From the NCBI RefSeq assembly GCF_014652895.1, contig NZ_BMZR01000001.1, forward strand, positions 372,001 to 436,000: 64,000 nucleotides of DNA, written 5' to 3'. Below are positions 51,743 to 62,104 of this stretch, piece after piece. Every line of letters starts with the position of its first letter. The first letter of the stretch is position 1. The position numbers and the translations under genes are program-made. The DNA comes from Psychrobacter glaciei (GTDB lineage: Bacteria; Pseudomonadota; Gammaproteobacteria; Pseudomonadales; Moraxellaceae). A model generated the notes under the pieces. It saw only the letters and a program-made list of their open reading frames with translations, searched no databases and had not been told where the DNA came from.

Positions 51743-52896
51743 TGAATATGGGTAATTCCTTACTAACCGATATTGACACCCTTATCGCGCCTATCGATGG
51801 CAGCCATCATGGGGTGGGTGAAGATCTCATCTTTGATCCACGTATCGATGCCATCGTTGCGGCTCGTCAAGAGGATGACCCACTGCTGGCACAAGGCAAC
51901 TGGGTCACTGAGCTAAAAGTCGCCGACTGGGACTTTGTCAAAAACCAATGTGCTGAGTTGCTCAGCGATACCAGTAAAGACATGAAGCTGGCACTGTGGT
52001 ACGTCGATGCACTGAGTCACACCAATCATTTAGCAGGCATCAGTCATGGGCTGAGCGTACTGCAAGCATTTAATGACGAATATTGGCTCACCATGTATCC
52101 ACCATTAGATGGTGAAGAAGACAGCATGGATATCAGAGCAGGGCTGCTGTCGTGGTTCGTCAAGGCACTATCCGATGATATCAAACAACTATCGCTGGCT
52201 GATACAAAGGCCGAGAGCTACAACTACAATTACTATCTAACCGCGCGTGATCATGATAAGCAGCGTCAGCAAAACCCCGATAGCGAAACATCTAACCAAT
52301 TGACACTGAGTGACTATAACCACGCCATCAAGACCAGTAGTGAGACTTGGCAACAAGCACTGATGAGCAATCTTAATAAAGTAACTGAGCAGTGGCAGAC
52401 ATTGACCGATCAGCTCAATGATCTGATGGGTATGGATGCGCCAGTCTTCGCACCAGTGACGGATTTATTGATTGCACTGACGCAGCATTTGCGTCCATTG
52501 ATACCAGAGTATTCTGATACTGCTCATAGTATGGGTCAAGAGAGCCAAGCCGATAATGTCGACCTGATTGATCCCAATGAACCTGTGATGTCGGATGGCA
52601 ATGGACAATCAGCCAGCACAAATAATATTAGCTCAACCAGTTTTAATCCTAGTAACCGCGATCATCAAAGCAATCGTCGGCAAGCGCTTAAATTGCTGGC
52701 TCAAATCCAAGAGTATTTTGCAACCAATGAGCCGCACAGCCCAGTGACTTTTTTACTCGGTCGGGCGATTGATTGGGCCGATATGCCACTGGATCAATGG
52801 CTCACTCATATCATCAAAAACGAAGATCAATTATCGATGCTGTCTGACATGATTGGTATTCAGCCCAAACGTGATTCCTCTGACGATGATCATTAA
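51742..52896 (+). CDS. tssA: T6SS cap/baseplate protein TssA
   Basis: The 384-residue protein has the ImpA N-terminal domain (ADWDFVKNQCAELLSDTSKD, YWLTMYPPLDGEEDSMDIR). A C-terminal part follows with RRQALKLLAQIQEYFATNEPHSPV, FLLGRAIDWADMPLDQWL. TssA primes and caps the growing sheath. It starts on the last base of the tssH stop codon. Confidence 0.94.
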   Translation: MNMGNSLLTDIDTLIAPIDGSHHGVGEDLIFDPRIDAIVAARQEDDPLLAQGNWVTELKVADWDFVKNQCAELLSDTSKDMKLALWYVDALSHTNHLAGISHGLSVLQAFNDEYWLTMYPPLDGEEDSMDIRAGLLSWFVKALSDDIKQLSLADTKAESYNYNYYLTARDHDKQRQQNPDSETSNQLTLSDYNHAIKTSSETWQQALMSNLNKVTEQWQTLTDQLNDLMGMDAPVFAPVTDLLIALTQHLRPLIPEYSDTAHSMGQESQADNVDLIDPNEPVMSDGNGQSASTNNISSTSFNPSNRDHQSNRRQALKLLAQIQEYFATNEPHSPVTFLLGRAIDWADMPLDQWLTHIIKNEDQLSMLSDMIGIQPKRDSSDDDH

Positions 52897-52999
52897 ATTA
52901 AAGTTTGATTGATAGAACTGTTGGTTAAATTTCAATGCTTGCATTACTTTTTACTTTGTAATTTTGATCGCTAAACCTTTAGATAGAGAAGGGCTTGTC

Positions 53000-55714
53000 A
53001 TGGTATGGACTCAAACAAAGCGGCATGTGCAACTTAGCAGTGCCCATCCTGATATTGCCACCAGTATTATTCAACAGGCTGACTTGGTTGAGAGCTTATT
53101 AGGTATGCCATTACCTGACAGCGTTTGGAGTAAGCCCGCGCTGATGCCATCACCTGATGCCTACCCAAGCCCTTATCATCACGACCAACGTGTCCAAAGC
53201 TATACCGACCGTCAGCTCGCTCTATTCAGTGGCTACCGTATTAGCATTACGTTACTGCACCCACAAGCAGGACTGGATATACAACAATGGCTAGGGCAAA
53301 GTCTCTCGATACATTGGCATACGGGCGACACGCTACTACCAAACCAAACCCGTCACGGTATCATCACCGAAGCCGTTGCCTTCGGTAGCAACAGTGGTAT
53401 GGCTGCCTACCGTATTATCTGCGAACCTACGGTAAGCCAATTACGCCTGAACAGTCATAATCGCCGTCATCATCATCTAAGTTTAAGCGAGCTTATCAAA
53501 GATATTATTAGCCCATATGATATGGACATCGAGATTGACGAGCGCCTCAGTGATGACAGCAACTATCATATTCAGCACAGCGTACAGTATAATCAGACCG
53601 ATTTATCCTACCTTATTCAACAATTAGCACTTTACGGCATCACAGGTTATTACCGTCATGAAGCGGATAGTCACACGCTAGTGTTACTTCCTCATAATGG
53701 CGAAATACTGCGCCCTGATGCCAATGACATTCAAAGCATTCTCAGTCAAAACCCTGCCAATCTCGCTGATAGACAAGATCGCATCACCGCCATTCGTCCC
53801 CGTATTGCCCAGCATATTCAGCAAAGCGATCTACATCGTTATGACAGTCGCTTGATGAGTACCTATACCGGCAGTAGCAGTAGCGCGCAACCTATCGATT
53901 CATCAAGCAGCACGCATCAGCGCTTTTTGCACAGTCATAGTTATTTAAACGATGATGGACTCACCGCACTTGCCACCCGCTATCAGCAGAACGCTGAGCA
54001 GCTGGCCAATCTAGGCAGCCTAACTGGTAATACTCGTCATCTAAGTCTGCCAAGCGCGCATCATATCGATGGTAATCCTTATTTAACGGATCCGATCAGT
54101 CTGGTCTCTATTCATCAGCACATTAATAACCACATACCAGCAGACTGGCTCGGCGCTGCGCCCTTTGATCCTATTACCTTACAGCCCAATGCGAACCATG
54201 ACAATGATGACGACAATGACAACAACGTCCATCATATCACTGCCTGCTACCTACCGTTTCCACATCATCACCATATTTCATATGGCGCACAGCTGAGCGA
54301 GCTTGGACACCCGCATCCGAGTCTGACAGGTCTTATGAGTGCCAGTATTATTGACACCGATAGCAGCGCTATCACTCATGACCGCAATCACCGTGCGCAT
54401 ATCAGATATCACTGGCAAAGCGAAGGAGACGATAGCGCGCACTGGATACCCATTGCTAGTCACCTCGTTGCCGACAACATGGGACAGACTCATCCTCTGC
54501 GTCATGGACAGCATGTCCTTATCGACTTCATCGGTGGTGACATCACCCATCCCATCATCATTGGCAGTACCCATAACGGGCAAGGCAATACTGATGCTCA
54601 GCATAATAGCATCGTCAGTGACTCAGGTAGCCTTGACGCCACCAGTCCCGCTTGGTTCATCAATCAAAGCCATGCTCATCCTATTGATGGTATCAAGACC
54701 CAAAGTATCGATAGCAGCCGAACAGGCGAGGCCACCAAAGACAGCCTTATTAACGGCTATAACCAACTCATGTTTGACGCCCATCCTGACAGTCCGCAGA
54801 TTAACGTCTATAGCAGTAGCTATCAAAGCAGTCTAACCATTGGTCATCTGTATCAGCATAGCGACCATACCCGTGGTCAAGCACGTGGGCAAGGCATCAG
54901 TTTAGAGACCCAAGCCGCTGCCAACGTGCAAGGCAGCACTGGCATTCATATCAGTAGCCAAGCGTCAGGAAGTCAGTCAAACCCTCATATGAGTCATGAT
55001 AGTCACGGTAAGCTACAAACCGCTGACCAACATCAGCAAGCCTACGCGCAGCTGGCTGACACCCATCAACCAGTGGGACTAGAGGATAGTAGTAATAACA
55101 AGCAAAGCAACAGTAAAGAAGATGCGCAAACCCCATTTTCCCAATTTAGCAAAGATACCAATGACAGCGCGCTAGATAATGCGGGTCAATGGCAACAAGC
55201 CAACTTGCTCATTGATTCCCAGCGTCATTTGGCACTGCTCAGTGGACAACACAGTCAGCATACCAGTACCCAAAGCACGCATAGCCACGCAACTGACAGC
55301 ACCCATCATCACAGCCAAACGCAGATGAACCAGTTGGTGGCAGGCGATATTCATTACTACAGCAATAAAGCGCAAACCCATACTGCCGCTCATGGCGATG
55401 TGACCATACAAGCGCATCAAAGCAAGATGCGACTTGATAGTGAGCAAGTCCTGCGCATCCATAGCCGTGACAGTGTTGAGATCATCGCGCCTGATACGCT
55501 GACTCTAAAAGCTGCAGGCAGTGGCATTGAAATATCAGGTGGTAATGTGACGTTTATCACGCCTGCTCAAGTGGGCTACAAGGCGAGTAAGGTGGATTGG
55601 GGTAGCGGGGGTGGTGAGGCTAAAAACCTAATGATGAAGCAAATGCAGTTTGAAGCTTGTGAGAAGTTGTCAGAGCAGGCTGAGGACAATCATGCTGCTA
55701 GTACCGACTTATAA
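53000..55714 (+). CDS. vgrG: VgrG spike protein 2
   Basis: The start at ATG 53000 follows AGAAGGG; a TTG at 52964 would add 12 residues. The 904-residue VgrG has the gp27-like N-terminus, a His/Asn/Asp-rich loop (NHDNDDDNDNN near residue 400), the gp5 OB fold ending THPIIIGSTHNGQGN, and a DUF2345 region to the end without the extra domain seen in VgrG1. It is the spike gene closest to tssA and is followed by a DUF4123 adaptor and a VasX-like effector, its likely cargo. A short shard of the same gene (about 65 bases) recurs at 61685. Confidence 0.93.
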   Translation: MVWTQTKRHVQLSSAHPDIATSIIQQADLVESLLGMPLPDSVWSKPALMPSPDAYPSPYHHDQRVQSYTDRQLALFSGYRISITLLHPQAGLDIQQWLGQSLSIHWHTGDTLLPNQTRHGIITEAVAFGSNSGMAAYRIICEPTVSQLRLNSHNRRHHHLSLSELIKDIISPYDMDIEIDERLSDDSNYHIQHSVQYNQTDLSYLIQQLALYGITGYYRHEADSHTLVLLPHNGEILRPDANDIQSILSQNPANLADRQDRITAIRPRIAQHIQQSDLHRYDSRLMSTYTGSSSSAQPIDSSSSTHQRFLHSHSYLNDDGLTALATRYQQNAEQLANLGSLTGNTRHLSLPSAHHIDGNPYLTDPISLVSIHQHINNHIPADWLGAAPFDPITLQPNANHDNDDDNDNNVHHITACYLPFPHHHHISYGAQLSELGHPHPSLTGLMSASIIDTDSSAITHDRNHRAHIRYHWQSEGDDSAHWIPIASHLVADNMGQTHPLRHGQHVLIDFIGGDITHPIIIGSTHNGQGNTDAQHNSIVSDSGSLDATSPAWFINQSHAHPIDGIKTQSIDSSRTGEATKDSLINGYNQLMFDAHPDSPQINVYSSSYQSSLTIGHLYQHSDHTRGQARGQGISLETQAAANVQGSTGIHISSQASGSQSNPHMSHDSHGKLQTADQHQQAYAQLADTHQPVGLEDSSNNKQSNSKEDAQTPFSQFSKDTNDSALDNAGQWQQANLLIDSQRHLALLSGQHSQHTSTQSTHSHATDSTHHHSQTQMNQLVAGDIHYYSNKAQTHTAAHGDVTIQAHQSKMRLDSEQVLRIHSRDSVEIIAPDTLTLKAAGSGIEISGGNVTFITPAQVGYKASKVDWGSGGGEAKNLMMKQMQFEACEKLSEQAEDNHAASTDL

Positions 55715-55772
55715 TAAAAATGACTTTTACTCAAATCAATCTCACACGCAGATATAAAAGCATGACAGCATA

Positions 55773-56693
55773 ATGAATATCCAACCAGAAAAATCATTAA
55801 GCGTAAGCTTACAGACGCAAACGCTTGACGCTAGGGTGCTCAGTACCTTTGATGTCATGATTGTTCATCATAGCCAGACAGAGCTGATCGGCGAGATTAA
55901 TTCTGCCTTCCCTGACGCTATACATTCATTACAGCAAGAGTTGCTTAGCTACCATATGATCGATAGTCCAGTCATGGTCACGCTAAGCTCAGACATCAGT
56001 AATATCCTAGAGATGCATTTGCAGCAGTGTGAGCTGCTATCTCGTCATCATGGCATACTCACATTACTAGATTATACTGCCCCTAATATAAGGGCATATA
56101 AAATAAGAATCAGTGCAAAAGAGTATCTACCAGACGAGCCTGAATGGCAGCAGCCAATAGTTAATACAACTGATGTAGAAGCCTCCAAACCAGATGCTAA
56201 GCAAATCGCTCGTTTACTAGGATTGAATCAAATCATCCAAAAAAGTGGTCAAAAAAAACTTCTTCGCTATTTAGATCCACAAGTATTGATTCATCTACTA
56301 CCACTAGCACAGCACGCCTACATTACCAATCGCTATGGCTACCCTAAGCGGCTTTGGTTGCCATTAGATGACCACTGGCACAGTTTAAACAACCTTCATT
56401 ATTATGAGCCTCAGCAAGTCAGATCAGTACAACGTCTGTCAAGCTACTGTCCATTGAGCCAAACCCAGTTGGATAATATCAGCATGCTTAATCGTTTCTT
56501 CGCTAAAAAAGGTATTGAGAGTAGCAATTTGATACTTAATCACTACGGTACACTGCTGAGCTGGTTGGACAAAGCGAATGCTCAACTGACAGCCGCAACA
56601 CATCTGACCAATCCTGTTGATCGTATGACGATGATGAACCGATGGCTGTATGAATGCTATGAGCAATCAGGTTTAGTGACATTAGATAATTAA
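55773..56693 (+). CDS. DUF4123 adaptor/chaperone for the downstream effector
   Basis: The 306-residue protein contains KLLRYLDPQVLIHLLPLAQ, the hallmark block of DUF4123 (Tap/TEC) proteins, which load specific effectors onto a VgrG. It sits between vgrG2 and a VasX-like effector gene, the order known for VasW-VasX in Vibrio cholerae. The N-terminal half is divergent. It starts 58 bases after vgrG2 and ends 18 bases before the effector. Confidence 0.82.
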   Translation: MNIQPEKSLSVSLQTQTLDARVLSTFDVMIVHHSQTELIGEINSAFPDAIHSLQQELLSYHMIDSPVMVTLSSDISNILEMHLQQCELLSRHHGILTLLDYTAPNIRAYKIRISAKEYLPDEPEWQQPIVNTTDVEASKPDAKQIARLLGLNQIIQKSGQKKLLRYLDPQVLIHLLPLAQHAYITNRYGYPKRLWLPLDDHWHSLNNLHYYEPQQVRSVQRLSSYCPLSQTQLDNISMLNRFFAKKGIESSNLILNHYGTLLSWLDKANAQLTAATHLTNPVDRMTMMNRWLYECYEQSGLVTLDN

Positions 56694-56711
56694 AAGATAA
56701 GGAACAAGGTC

Positions 56712-59333
56712 ATGGCAGAGAGATGTGAGCAATGTTTGACTGAAGGGATTGCAATATTTCCTATGCGTTCAGGATATATATATTTGGAAAATAATTTGGA
56801 AATAGTCAGTAGATTGGTCAATGAAGGTTATATTTATATCATTGATAATAAAGGAGAGTGGTACGGGTATGTAATCACTCAAGGGCGTTATTTGAAACAA
56901 TTCAATGTACACAATATAGCGAGCACACCTGAGTTGCCAACTGTAGACTACGCTTGTCACAAAGGTGATGATTGTATAGCTTTATCAAGCTTTATTCGAA
57001 TACCAAATTCGCAAAAGGATATAGATACCTTATGGTTAGCCTATAGTCCTGTTAAATGGAATAAGGAAGTCATCAAAAGACATCAAAAAAATGTCGATGA
57101 TGCTAAAACTAATAATATGATTGAAGTTCCAGTAACTGCTAAGCCATCAAGTAGTAAAAATCACTCAGGCGCTAAATTACAAAGTTCTAAATATTACAAT
57201 GTGTGGAATAATGAAAATGACGCCAATGAAGCAACTCGGCAGTTTTTTCCTAACGAATATTATGGTCTTATAAATCCACTTAGTAAAAGACCTTATAATC
57301 CAGATAAGTCAAAGGAAACACTTAATTATCTTGATAAGCTAAGTAAGGTTAAAGTAAGTGGTACAGCTATTTCGGTTAAATTTAATGATCCTGTTGGTAA
57401 ATTAATTGATTTAAACGAGTTTATGATACAAGCAAAGCTTGCTTCTCGACCTACTGAAGATGAAGTTTATCGTCATACAGTAGCGACTCTCATCAACACT
57501 TTAAAAAATAATGTTGATGAAAGAGCAAAAGCTCATGCACAACGCCATATAGGCAAAGTTAATGAGCATAACAATTATTTACGGCCGATACCAAGATGGG
57601 AAGGAGATGGCCCGAGTGAAGCAGAGCAGCAAGCAGAAGCGCAAAGACAACGAGAAGGTGCCTCAAGGTTTTTGGAGCAGCAACGACAGTCAGCATGGTC
57701 GAGTTATAGCGAGCTAATTCGTGAAAGTGAAATGAACGGATGGCTGTCTGATTTTGAAGTAAGGTCTGAACAGCGTCAAAATGAGCTTAATACCTTGTTA
57801 GAGATGTTAGCTGCTGCTTATAAAGATGTGTTCGAAGGCGAAGAATTAAAAACAATGATGACTCACTGTTTTGATAAAAATGATGAGGGAAGTTGTGTTT
57901 ATTACACACTTACTGTTCAGCAGTTTTTAGGCTCGACTGCTACCATACCTGCATTAGCTGACTTATATGATTTACACTTAACAGAAAAAAAATCCAGTGA
58001 CGAAGATAACTACCTAGCACGTGCCTTGGCCTTTAACCAAGATCAAGTCGTCAATTATATTGATGGAATGCCATCTCTTACGGCAGGGGTTAGTACGACA
58101 GAGATTATGACCAATTCATGGTCAGGGTTGCTATATACTGGCTCGGCTGCGGTATTTGGTAGGTACGATGCTGTCGCCGGACAAGTAGGCGCAACTGTTA
58201 GCCTAGCAGAGCAGCTTGCAGTTCCCTTTATGAAAGACTATCGTACAGGTCAGGCTTTGTCTGGACTAATGATATCTACTAAGGAGTATTTATTTGGATA
58301 TCACCACGAAAAAGCCTTAATCGTAGTTAGAGGGCAAGGCAGCTACGCTGATGCTAGAAAAGCGTTGATAAATGGCGTTATGCACATCGCAGGTAGTGGT
58401 AATCTGCCTACTAGAATACGTGAAAGTATCGATCAAGCACTTAAAACTTCAGGAGAGGCTGCTAGACTCAACAAAACCATTAGCCAAAGTTTTATCTACT
58501 ATATAGATAAAAATCAACTTAGAGCAGGAATGAACGTCTACGAGAGTAGCAATAAAGCATATCCTGACAAAAATACATTGAGACAAACTATAGGCCAATC
58601 AGTCTACACTGAGCCTGAGTTGTACGACCAAAGTTACAAAAATTACAAACGTTTTGAAGATATTACCAATCGAAGAGTAGACCAAGCTGTCCGAGCCCAT
58701 TATTTTGGGGCTATGCTACAAACAGTGGCTTGTGTCTTTTTAGTAGGTGCATTTTTTCAAGCAAAAACTCAAGAAGACAGACTAGTAGAAGGCAGTAAAG
58801 CAGTCGCAGGATTGATGATACTGCTAGCTGGTAGTTTGGAGCTTCGTGGTAATGCCAGTCAACTAATGGCAAGTGAACTAAAACTTCAACGTGGAGCAGG
58901 TAATTTAGTATCAAATGAAAAAGTATTAACGGCCGAGCGATCAGCAAAATCTTTGTCAGTGGTTGCAAGAGGTTTGAGTCTTGGCGGTGCGGCAATATTT
59001 GCTGGCTTTGATATAAAATCAGCTCTTGATGCTAAAGAAAATGATAACGAAACTATGATGTGGGCTTATTATGGTTCAGCAGCTACTGGAGCTGGCTCAA
59101 CAGTACTTCTAACATTAAGTTTAGGAGCAACAGCAACAGGTATTGGTGTAGTCTTACTTATTGGTTTTATTGGTGTCACTCTATTCATCGGCTATTGGAA
59201 AAAGTCAGGAATGGAGAATTGGCTTAATCTTGGTATTTGGGGAGTCGAGAGCGCTGGTTGGTCACTTGAGCATACATTAGAGCAGTTTGATCGTGCTGTG
59301 GTAGGTGACGATATCGATCTACAGGACAATTAA
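56712..59333 (+). CDS. Large T6SS effector, VasX/BTH_I2691-like, predicted membrane-disrupting
   Basis: The 873-residue protein begins CEQCLTEGIAIFPMRSGYIYL, resembling the N-terminal recognition region of VasX/BTH_I2691-type effectors. A long soluble, charged region follows (about 130-560), including the coiled-coil segment AEQQAEAQRQREGASRFLEQ. The C-terminal third has several hydrophobic segments near 669-682, 697-712, 745-768 and 793-832, the last Gly/Ala/Leu-rich as in pore-forming colicins. VasX dissipates the target membrane potential. A DUF4123 gene upstream and two membrane protein genes downstream support the effector role. The name is by architecture, as close sequence identity cannot be checked here. 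Confidence 0.8.
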   Translation: MAERCEQCLTEGIAIFPMRSGYIYLENNLEIVSRLVNEGYIYIIDNKGEWYGYVITQGRYLKQFNVHNIASTPELPTVDYACHKGDDCIALSSFIRIPNSQKDIDTLWLAYSPVKWNKEVIKRHQKNVDDAKTNNMIEVPVTAKPSSSKNHSGAKLQSSKYYNVWNNENDANEATRQFFPNEYYGLINPLSKRPYNPDKSKETLNYLDKLSKVKVSGTAISVKFNDPVGKLIDLNEFMIQAKLASRPTEDEVYRHTVATLINTLKNNVDERAKAHAQRHIGKVNEHNNYLRPIPRWEGDGPSEAEQQAEAQRQREGASRFLEQQRQSAWSSYSELIRESEMNGWLSDFEVRSEQRQNELNTLLEMLAAAYKDVFEGEELKTMMTHCFDKNDEGSCVYYTLTVQQFLGSTATIPALADLYDLHLTEKKSSDEDNYLARALAFNQDQVVNYIDGMPSLTAGVSTTEIMTNSWSGLLYTGSAAVFGRYDAVAGQVGATVSLAEQLAVPFMKDYRTGQALSGLMISTKEYLFGYHHEKALIVVRGQGSYADARKALINGVMHIAGSGNLPTRIRESIDQALKTSGEAARLNKTISQSFIYYIDKNQLRAGMNVYESSNKAYPDKNTLRQTIGQSVYTEPELYDQSYKNYKRFEDITNRRVDQAVRAHYFGAMLQTVACVFLVGAFFQAKTQEDRLVEGSKAVAGLMILLAGSLELRGNASQLMASELKLQRGAGNLVSNEKVLTAERSAKSLSVVARGLSLGGAAIFAGFDIKSALDAKENDNETMMWAYYGSAATGAGSTVLLTLSLGATATGIGVVLLIGFIGVTLFIGYWKKSGMENWLNLGIWGVESAGWSLEHTLEQFDRAVVGDDIDLQDN

Positions 59334-60530
59334 ATGATAGATATTAATGGAAGAAACCCCTTTGCAAAACTTAATTATAAAGAAATTAATCAAAAATTCG
59401 GTGGTAATTTCGGTGTGGGTTTAGGCGGACAAGTTCAAGAAATTAAGGACTTTAAATGGTTGGATAAAACACAAAATTATGACGTACCGCTTTATCCGCA
59501 GCGCACCGTCGTACAGTTTAATTCAACTTATATGGAGCTAGTAGGCCGTCAGGATAGAATACGAGGTGATGTCACGTTTGGCAGTTTATTTTTTTTAGGA
59601 CTAATATCAGGTGTCATTTACTTAGGTTTTGTTATATTGTATGACGAGTTCTTAACAGGCTCTTTTCTATTAGGAATATTAGCCAGTACCATAACGTTAG
59701 CCTTTATAGTTGCTTTTATTTATTTACTGGCTTTACTCTCAACGGAGCTATTCAGCTATACCTATCTTCCCATTCGTTTTAATCGAAAAACACGCAAGGT
59801 TTATGTTCGCCAAGCCAATCGACAAGTACAGGTTTTTGATTGGGATGACCTGAAATTCTATATGGCCACTACCTACAAAGACGGTGGTGATGTGCGTGGT
59901 ATTACTTTAGCTGATGATGGCGTCACTATTACGGGGATGTTTAGCTTACCGTTTGTTAATAGTTTAGGAGCAGATAGGCATGATGAAGGTACATTGCTAG
60001 GACATTTCGAGTTTGTTCGTAGATATATGGAAGGCAACGCTAAGCAATTTAAAGAAGTTAAAAGCGCTGTTCGCTATGTTCATCCTGTACATGAAAAGAG
60101 AGAAACTCCACTAGTGTCTTTGCAAAGAGTCAAGCTAGGCTATCACGCTAGTCATGTTAATCAAGAGAATCCAGGTACATTTAGACTGGTATTAGCAGAA
60201 TATCTACTAATGCCTTTTGCTTGGCTACGTTACATGGGACGTTTATTATCTATTAACACAAGCATCACCCCCAAGTTTAGTCCTGAGATTGAAGCTGAAT
60301 GTCAGATAGATCCTAACGATCCGTATGACTTAAACAAAAACTTGCCCGAAGGCAATATTGAAGATGCCAATCAACCCATTTGGAAAAAGCTAGTCTTTAG
60401 TCTCGCGCTTATTTTATTCGGTATCATCATGTTATTTGTTTTTGCATTTTTTATTGACATGATAGGGGCAATCAAGGGATATGACACAGGGTTGGCCTAT
60501 AAGCTGCTGTATTGGTTTCATTTAGTGTGA
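59334..60530 (+). CDS. Membrane protein, DUF6708-like, probable immunity to the VasX-like effector
   Basis: The 398-residue protein starts immediately after the effector stop. Two helices lie near residues 80-140 and one near the C-terminus (FSLALILFGIIMLFVFAFF), with a soluble domain between them that includes LPIRFNRKTRKVYV and HFEFVRRYMEGNAKQF. This layout is common in membrane proteins encoded next to VasX-like effectors. Immunity to a pore former must act in the inner membrane, which fits. Evidence is positional and topological. Confidence 0.72.
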   Translation: MIDINGRNPFAKLNYKEINQKFGGNFGVGLGGQVQEIKDFKWLDKTQNYDVPLYPQRTVVQFNSTYMELVGRQDRIRGDVTFGSLFFLGLISGVIYLGFVILYDEFLTGSFLLGILASTITLAFIVAFIYLLALLSTELFSYTYLPIRFNRKTRKVYVRQANRQVQVFDWDDLKFYMATTYKDGGDVRGITLADDGVTITGMFSLPFVNSLGADRHDEGTLLGHFEFVRRYMEGNAKQFKEVKSAVRYVHPVHEKRETPLVSLQRVKLGYHASHVNQENPGTFRLVLAEYLLMPFAWLRYMGRLLSINTSITPKFSPEIEAECQIDPNDPYDLNKNLPEGNIEDANQPIWKKLVFSLALILFGIIMLFVFAFFIDMIGAIKGYDTGLAYKLLYWFHLV

Positions 60531-60559
60531 TTGCTTAGATGAAAACAAGAAGGCTTTGA

Positions 60560-61621
60560 ATGCAACTACGCGATGATTTTTCTAAACATATTAATGAGCT
60601 ACAAGAAGTTCTTGAAAGCCCTTATAGTAGCGAGATAAATAAAGGTTTATTAGAAGAAGGAGAAGACATTGAGCATCTTAACAAAGAGATTGCCAACATT
60701 AATCCTGATTATATGACTTTCTTACCTAGCTACTTTTGGTATTGGTATTTCTGCATAGGCTGGGTTTATTTTTCTACATTTTGGCTAGGTAACTATTTTT
60801 TGCAAGATATTGGAGAAGTTGTATTTATAAATGGTAATTTTGACTTATTTGATATAATACTTACTTTTTTCTGGCTACTTGTGTTTGGTACTCCTCTTTT
60901 CTTACTCTTCTATCAATTTATCAGAAAGCATCCGTACCGCATTCAATACTACTTTCTAAAAAAAGAGCAGAAGTTAGTGTATTACTATCGTCCCTCATTA
61001 CAGTTTTTTAAACCTTTTGAATTAAAGATAGTAGATTATAAAGACCTTATTCCTGAAATTCATACCATCAAACAAAATACTGCTTATACGCCGCTAAATC
61101 TATATATCGCAGATCCTAATACAGGAAAGATTACTCATCATATAAAACCTCATGATGTTAGTGTTGACCCACGTGTACACTGGGCGTTTATCCGCACCTA
61201 TATGGAAGGTGATGCCGCCGATTTACCAATCAATCCTAAGTTCTGTGAGGCTTATCCAGTAGACACCAGTAAGTCACTTTTTGCCTGCAGTGATATTGTC
61301 TTTCGCAAATACGGTATTCTCAATACGCAGCATTCAGGCGCTGGCGGCATCGTTATGCTTATAATCAGCTCAATATATGCGCTTGGTTACTTATTACAAG
61401 GCAATAACTACCAGTGTACTGAACAAGCCATATTACATCCTGACATTAAGAAGTTACTGACATGGGATGGTCAAGATAACCCATATCCTATTCAACCAAT
61501 TACACCAGAAGCGGAGAGGGCATTTCGAGGTAAAAACTGGCAAGTAAATATCAGATGGATAATAGCGATAGCGATTAACGTCAGTCTATTTGCTTGGGCG
61601 ATGGTCGCTTATAATAGCTAG
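60560..61621 (+). CDS. Second membrane protein of the same type, tandem immunity paralogue
   Basis: The 353-residue protein has helices near residues 55-80 and 95-120, plus two in the C-terminal part. The soluble domain shares the pattern HWAFIRTYMEGDAADL with the preceding protein (HFEFVRRYMEGNAKQF). It begins 30 bases after the first copy. Overall identity is low, so the pair is an old duplication or an immunity gene kept from another effector. Confidence 0.68.
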   Translation: MQLRDDFSKHINELQEVLESPYSSEINKGLLEEGEDIEHLNKEIANINPDYMTFLPSYFWYWYFCIGWVYFSTFWLGNYFLQDIGEVVFINGNFDLFDIILTFFWLLVFGTPLFLLFYQFIRKHPYRIQYYFLKKEQKLVYYYRPSLQFFKPFELKIVDYKDLIPEIHTIKQNTAYTPLNLYIADPNTGKITHHIKPHDVSVDPRVHWAFIRTYMEGDAADLPINPKFCEAYPVDTSKSLFACSDIVFRKYGILNTQHSGAGGIVMLIISSIYALGYLLQGNNYQCTEQAILHPDIKKLLTWDGQDNPYPIQPITPEAERAFRGKNWQVNIRWIIAIAINVSLFAWAMVAYNS

Positions 61622-61684
61622 TTAGTGGTGATCTACTACAGTCCCTAATTTGAAGAATAAATATAAGCAGGGAGACTGAAACCT

Positions 61685-61748
61685 TGCTGATAGATAAGAT
61701 CGCATCACCACCGCCATACGTCCCCGTATTGCCCAGCATATTCAGCAA
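61685..61748 (+). pseudogene. Shard of vgrG (matches 53764-53829 of vgrG2)
   Basis: Sixty-four bases starting GCTGATAGATAAGATCGC match the vgrG2 stretch encoding ADRQDRITAIRPRIAQHIQQ, with only a few substitutions and one added triplet. No VgrG-coding sequence continues on either side, so it is a relic of a lost vgrG or of recombination between vgrG loci. Confidence 0.85.
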
Positions 61749-62100
61749 TGTGAGCCATGCCGAAGAAACCGTACACCTAAACTTGTGGCCTTCTACTTGT
61801 TGATACACACGCCACCACTGACTACAGCTAGCCAATCGCATGATCGCGTAACCAGTAACGCCTATCCATGTTAGTCCTTGCTCAAAAAACTGATTGATGT
61901 TGGCGGCAATCATTAATGAGCCAAACATTTGCAACATTACTGAGAGACGGTAATACCAATCATCAGGATCATACTCTGAGGCAAACCAAGTAAAGCTCGT
62001 CCAAGCATTCTACAATATAAAAAAAGCCATGATAAAAGTTAAAAATCCAAAAAAGTCATGCTCAAGTAAGCGGTGATGAAGCCCGCTTGCAGCAACAGCA
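61749..62100 (-). pseudogene. Remnant of an ltrA-like (low temperature requirement A) membrane protein gene
   Basis: On the minus strand a long frame reads LLEHDFFGFLTFIMAFFIL, a TAG stop (62010-62012), then NAWTSFTWFASEYDPDDWYY, RLSVMLQMFG and GVTGYAIMRLASCSQWWRVYQ. This matches the conserved N-terminal half of LtrA family proteins (FTWFASxYDxDD, then a YxxMRLxxxxQW block). The gene is interrupted by the stop, lacks its start and is cut off by the vgrG shard at its 3' side. An ATG-started frame inside it (61581-61937) is not a separate gene. Confidence 0.75.
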
Positions 62101-62104
62101 ACAG

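Noticed and set aside
61581..61937. A 118-codon frame on the minus strand with an ATG
   Set aside because: It is the middle of a broken ltrA running into antisense of the vgrG shard; homology extends upstream past a stop, so it is not a gene of its own.
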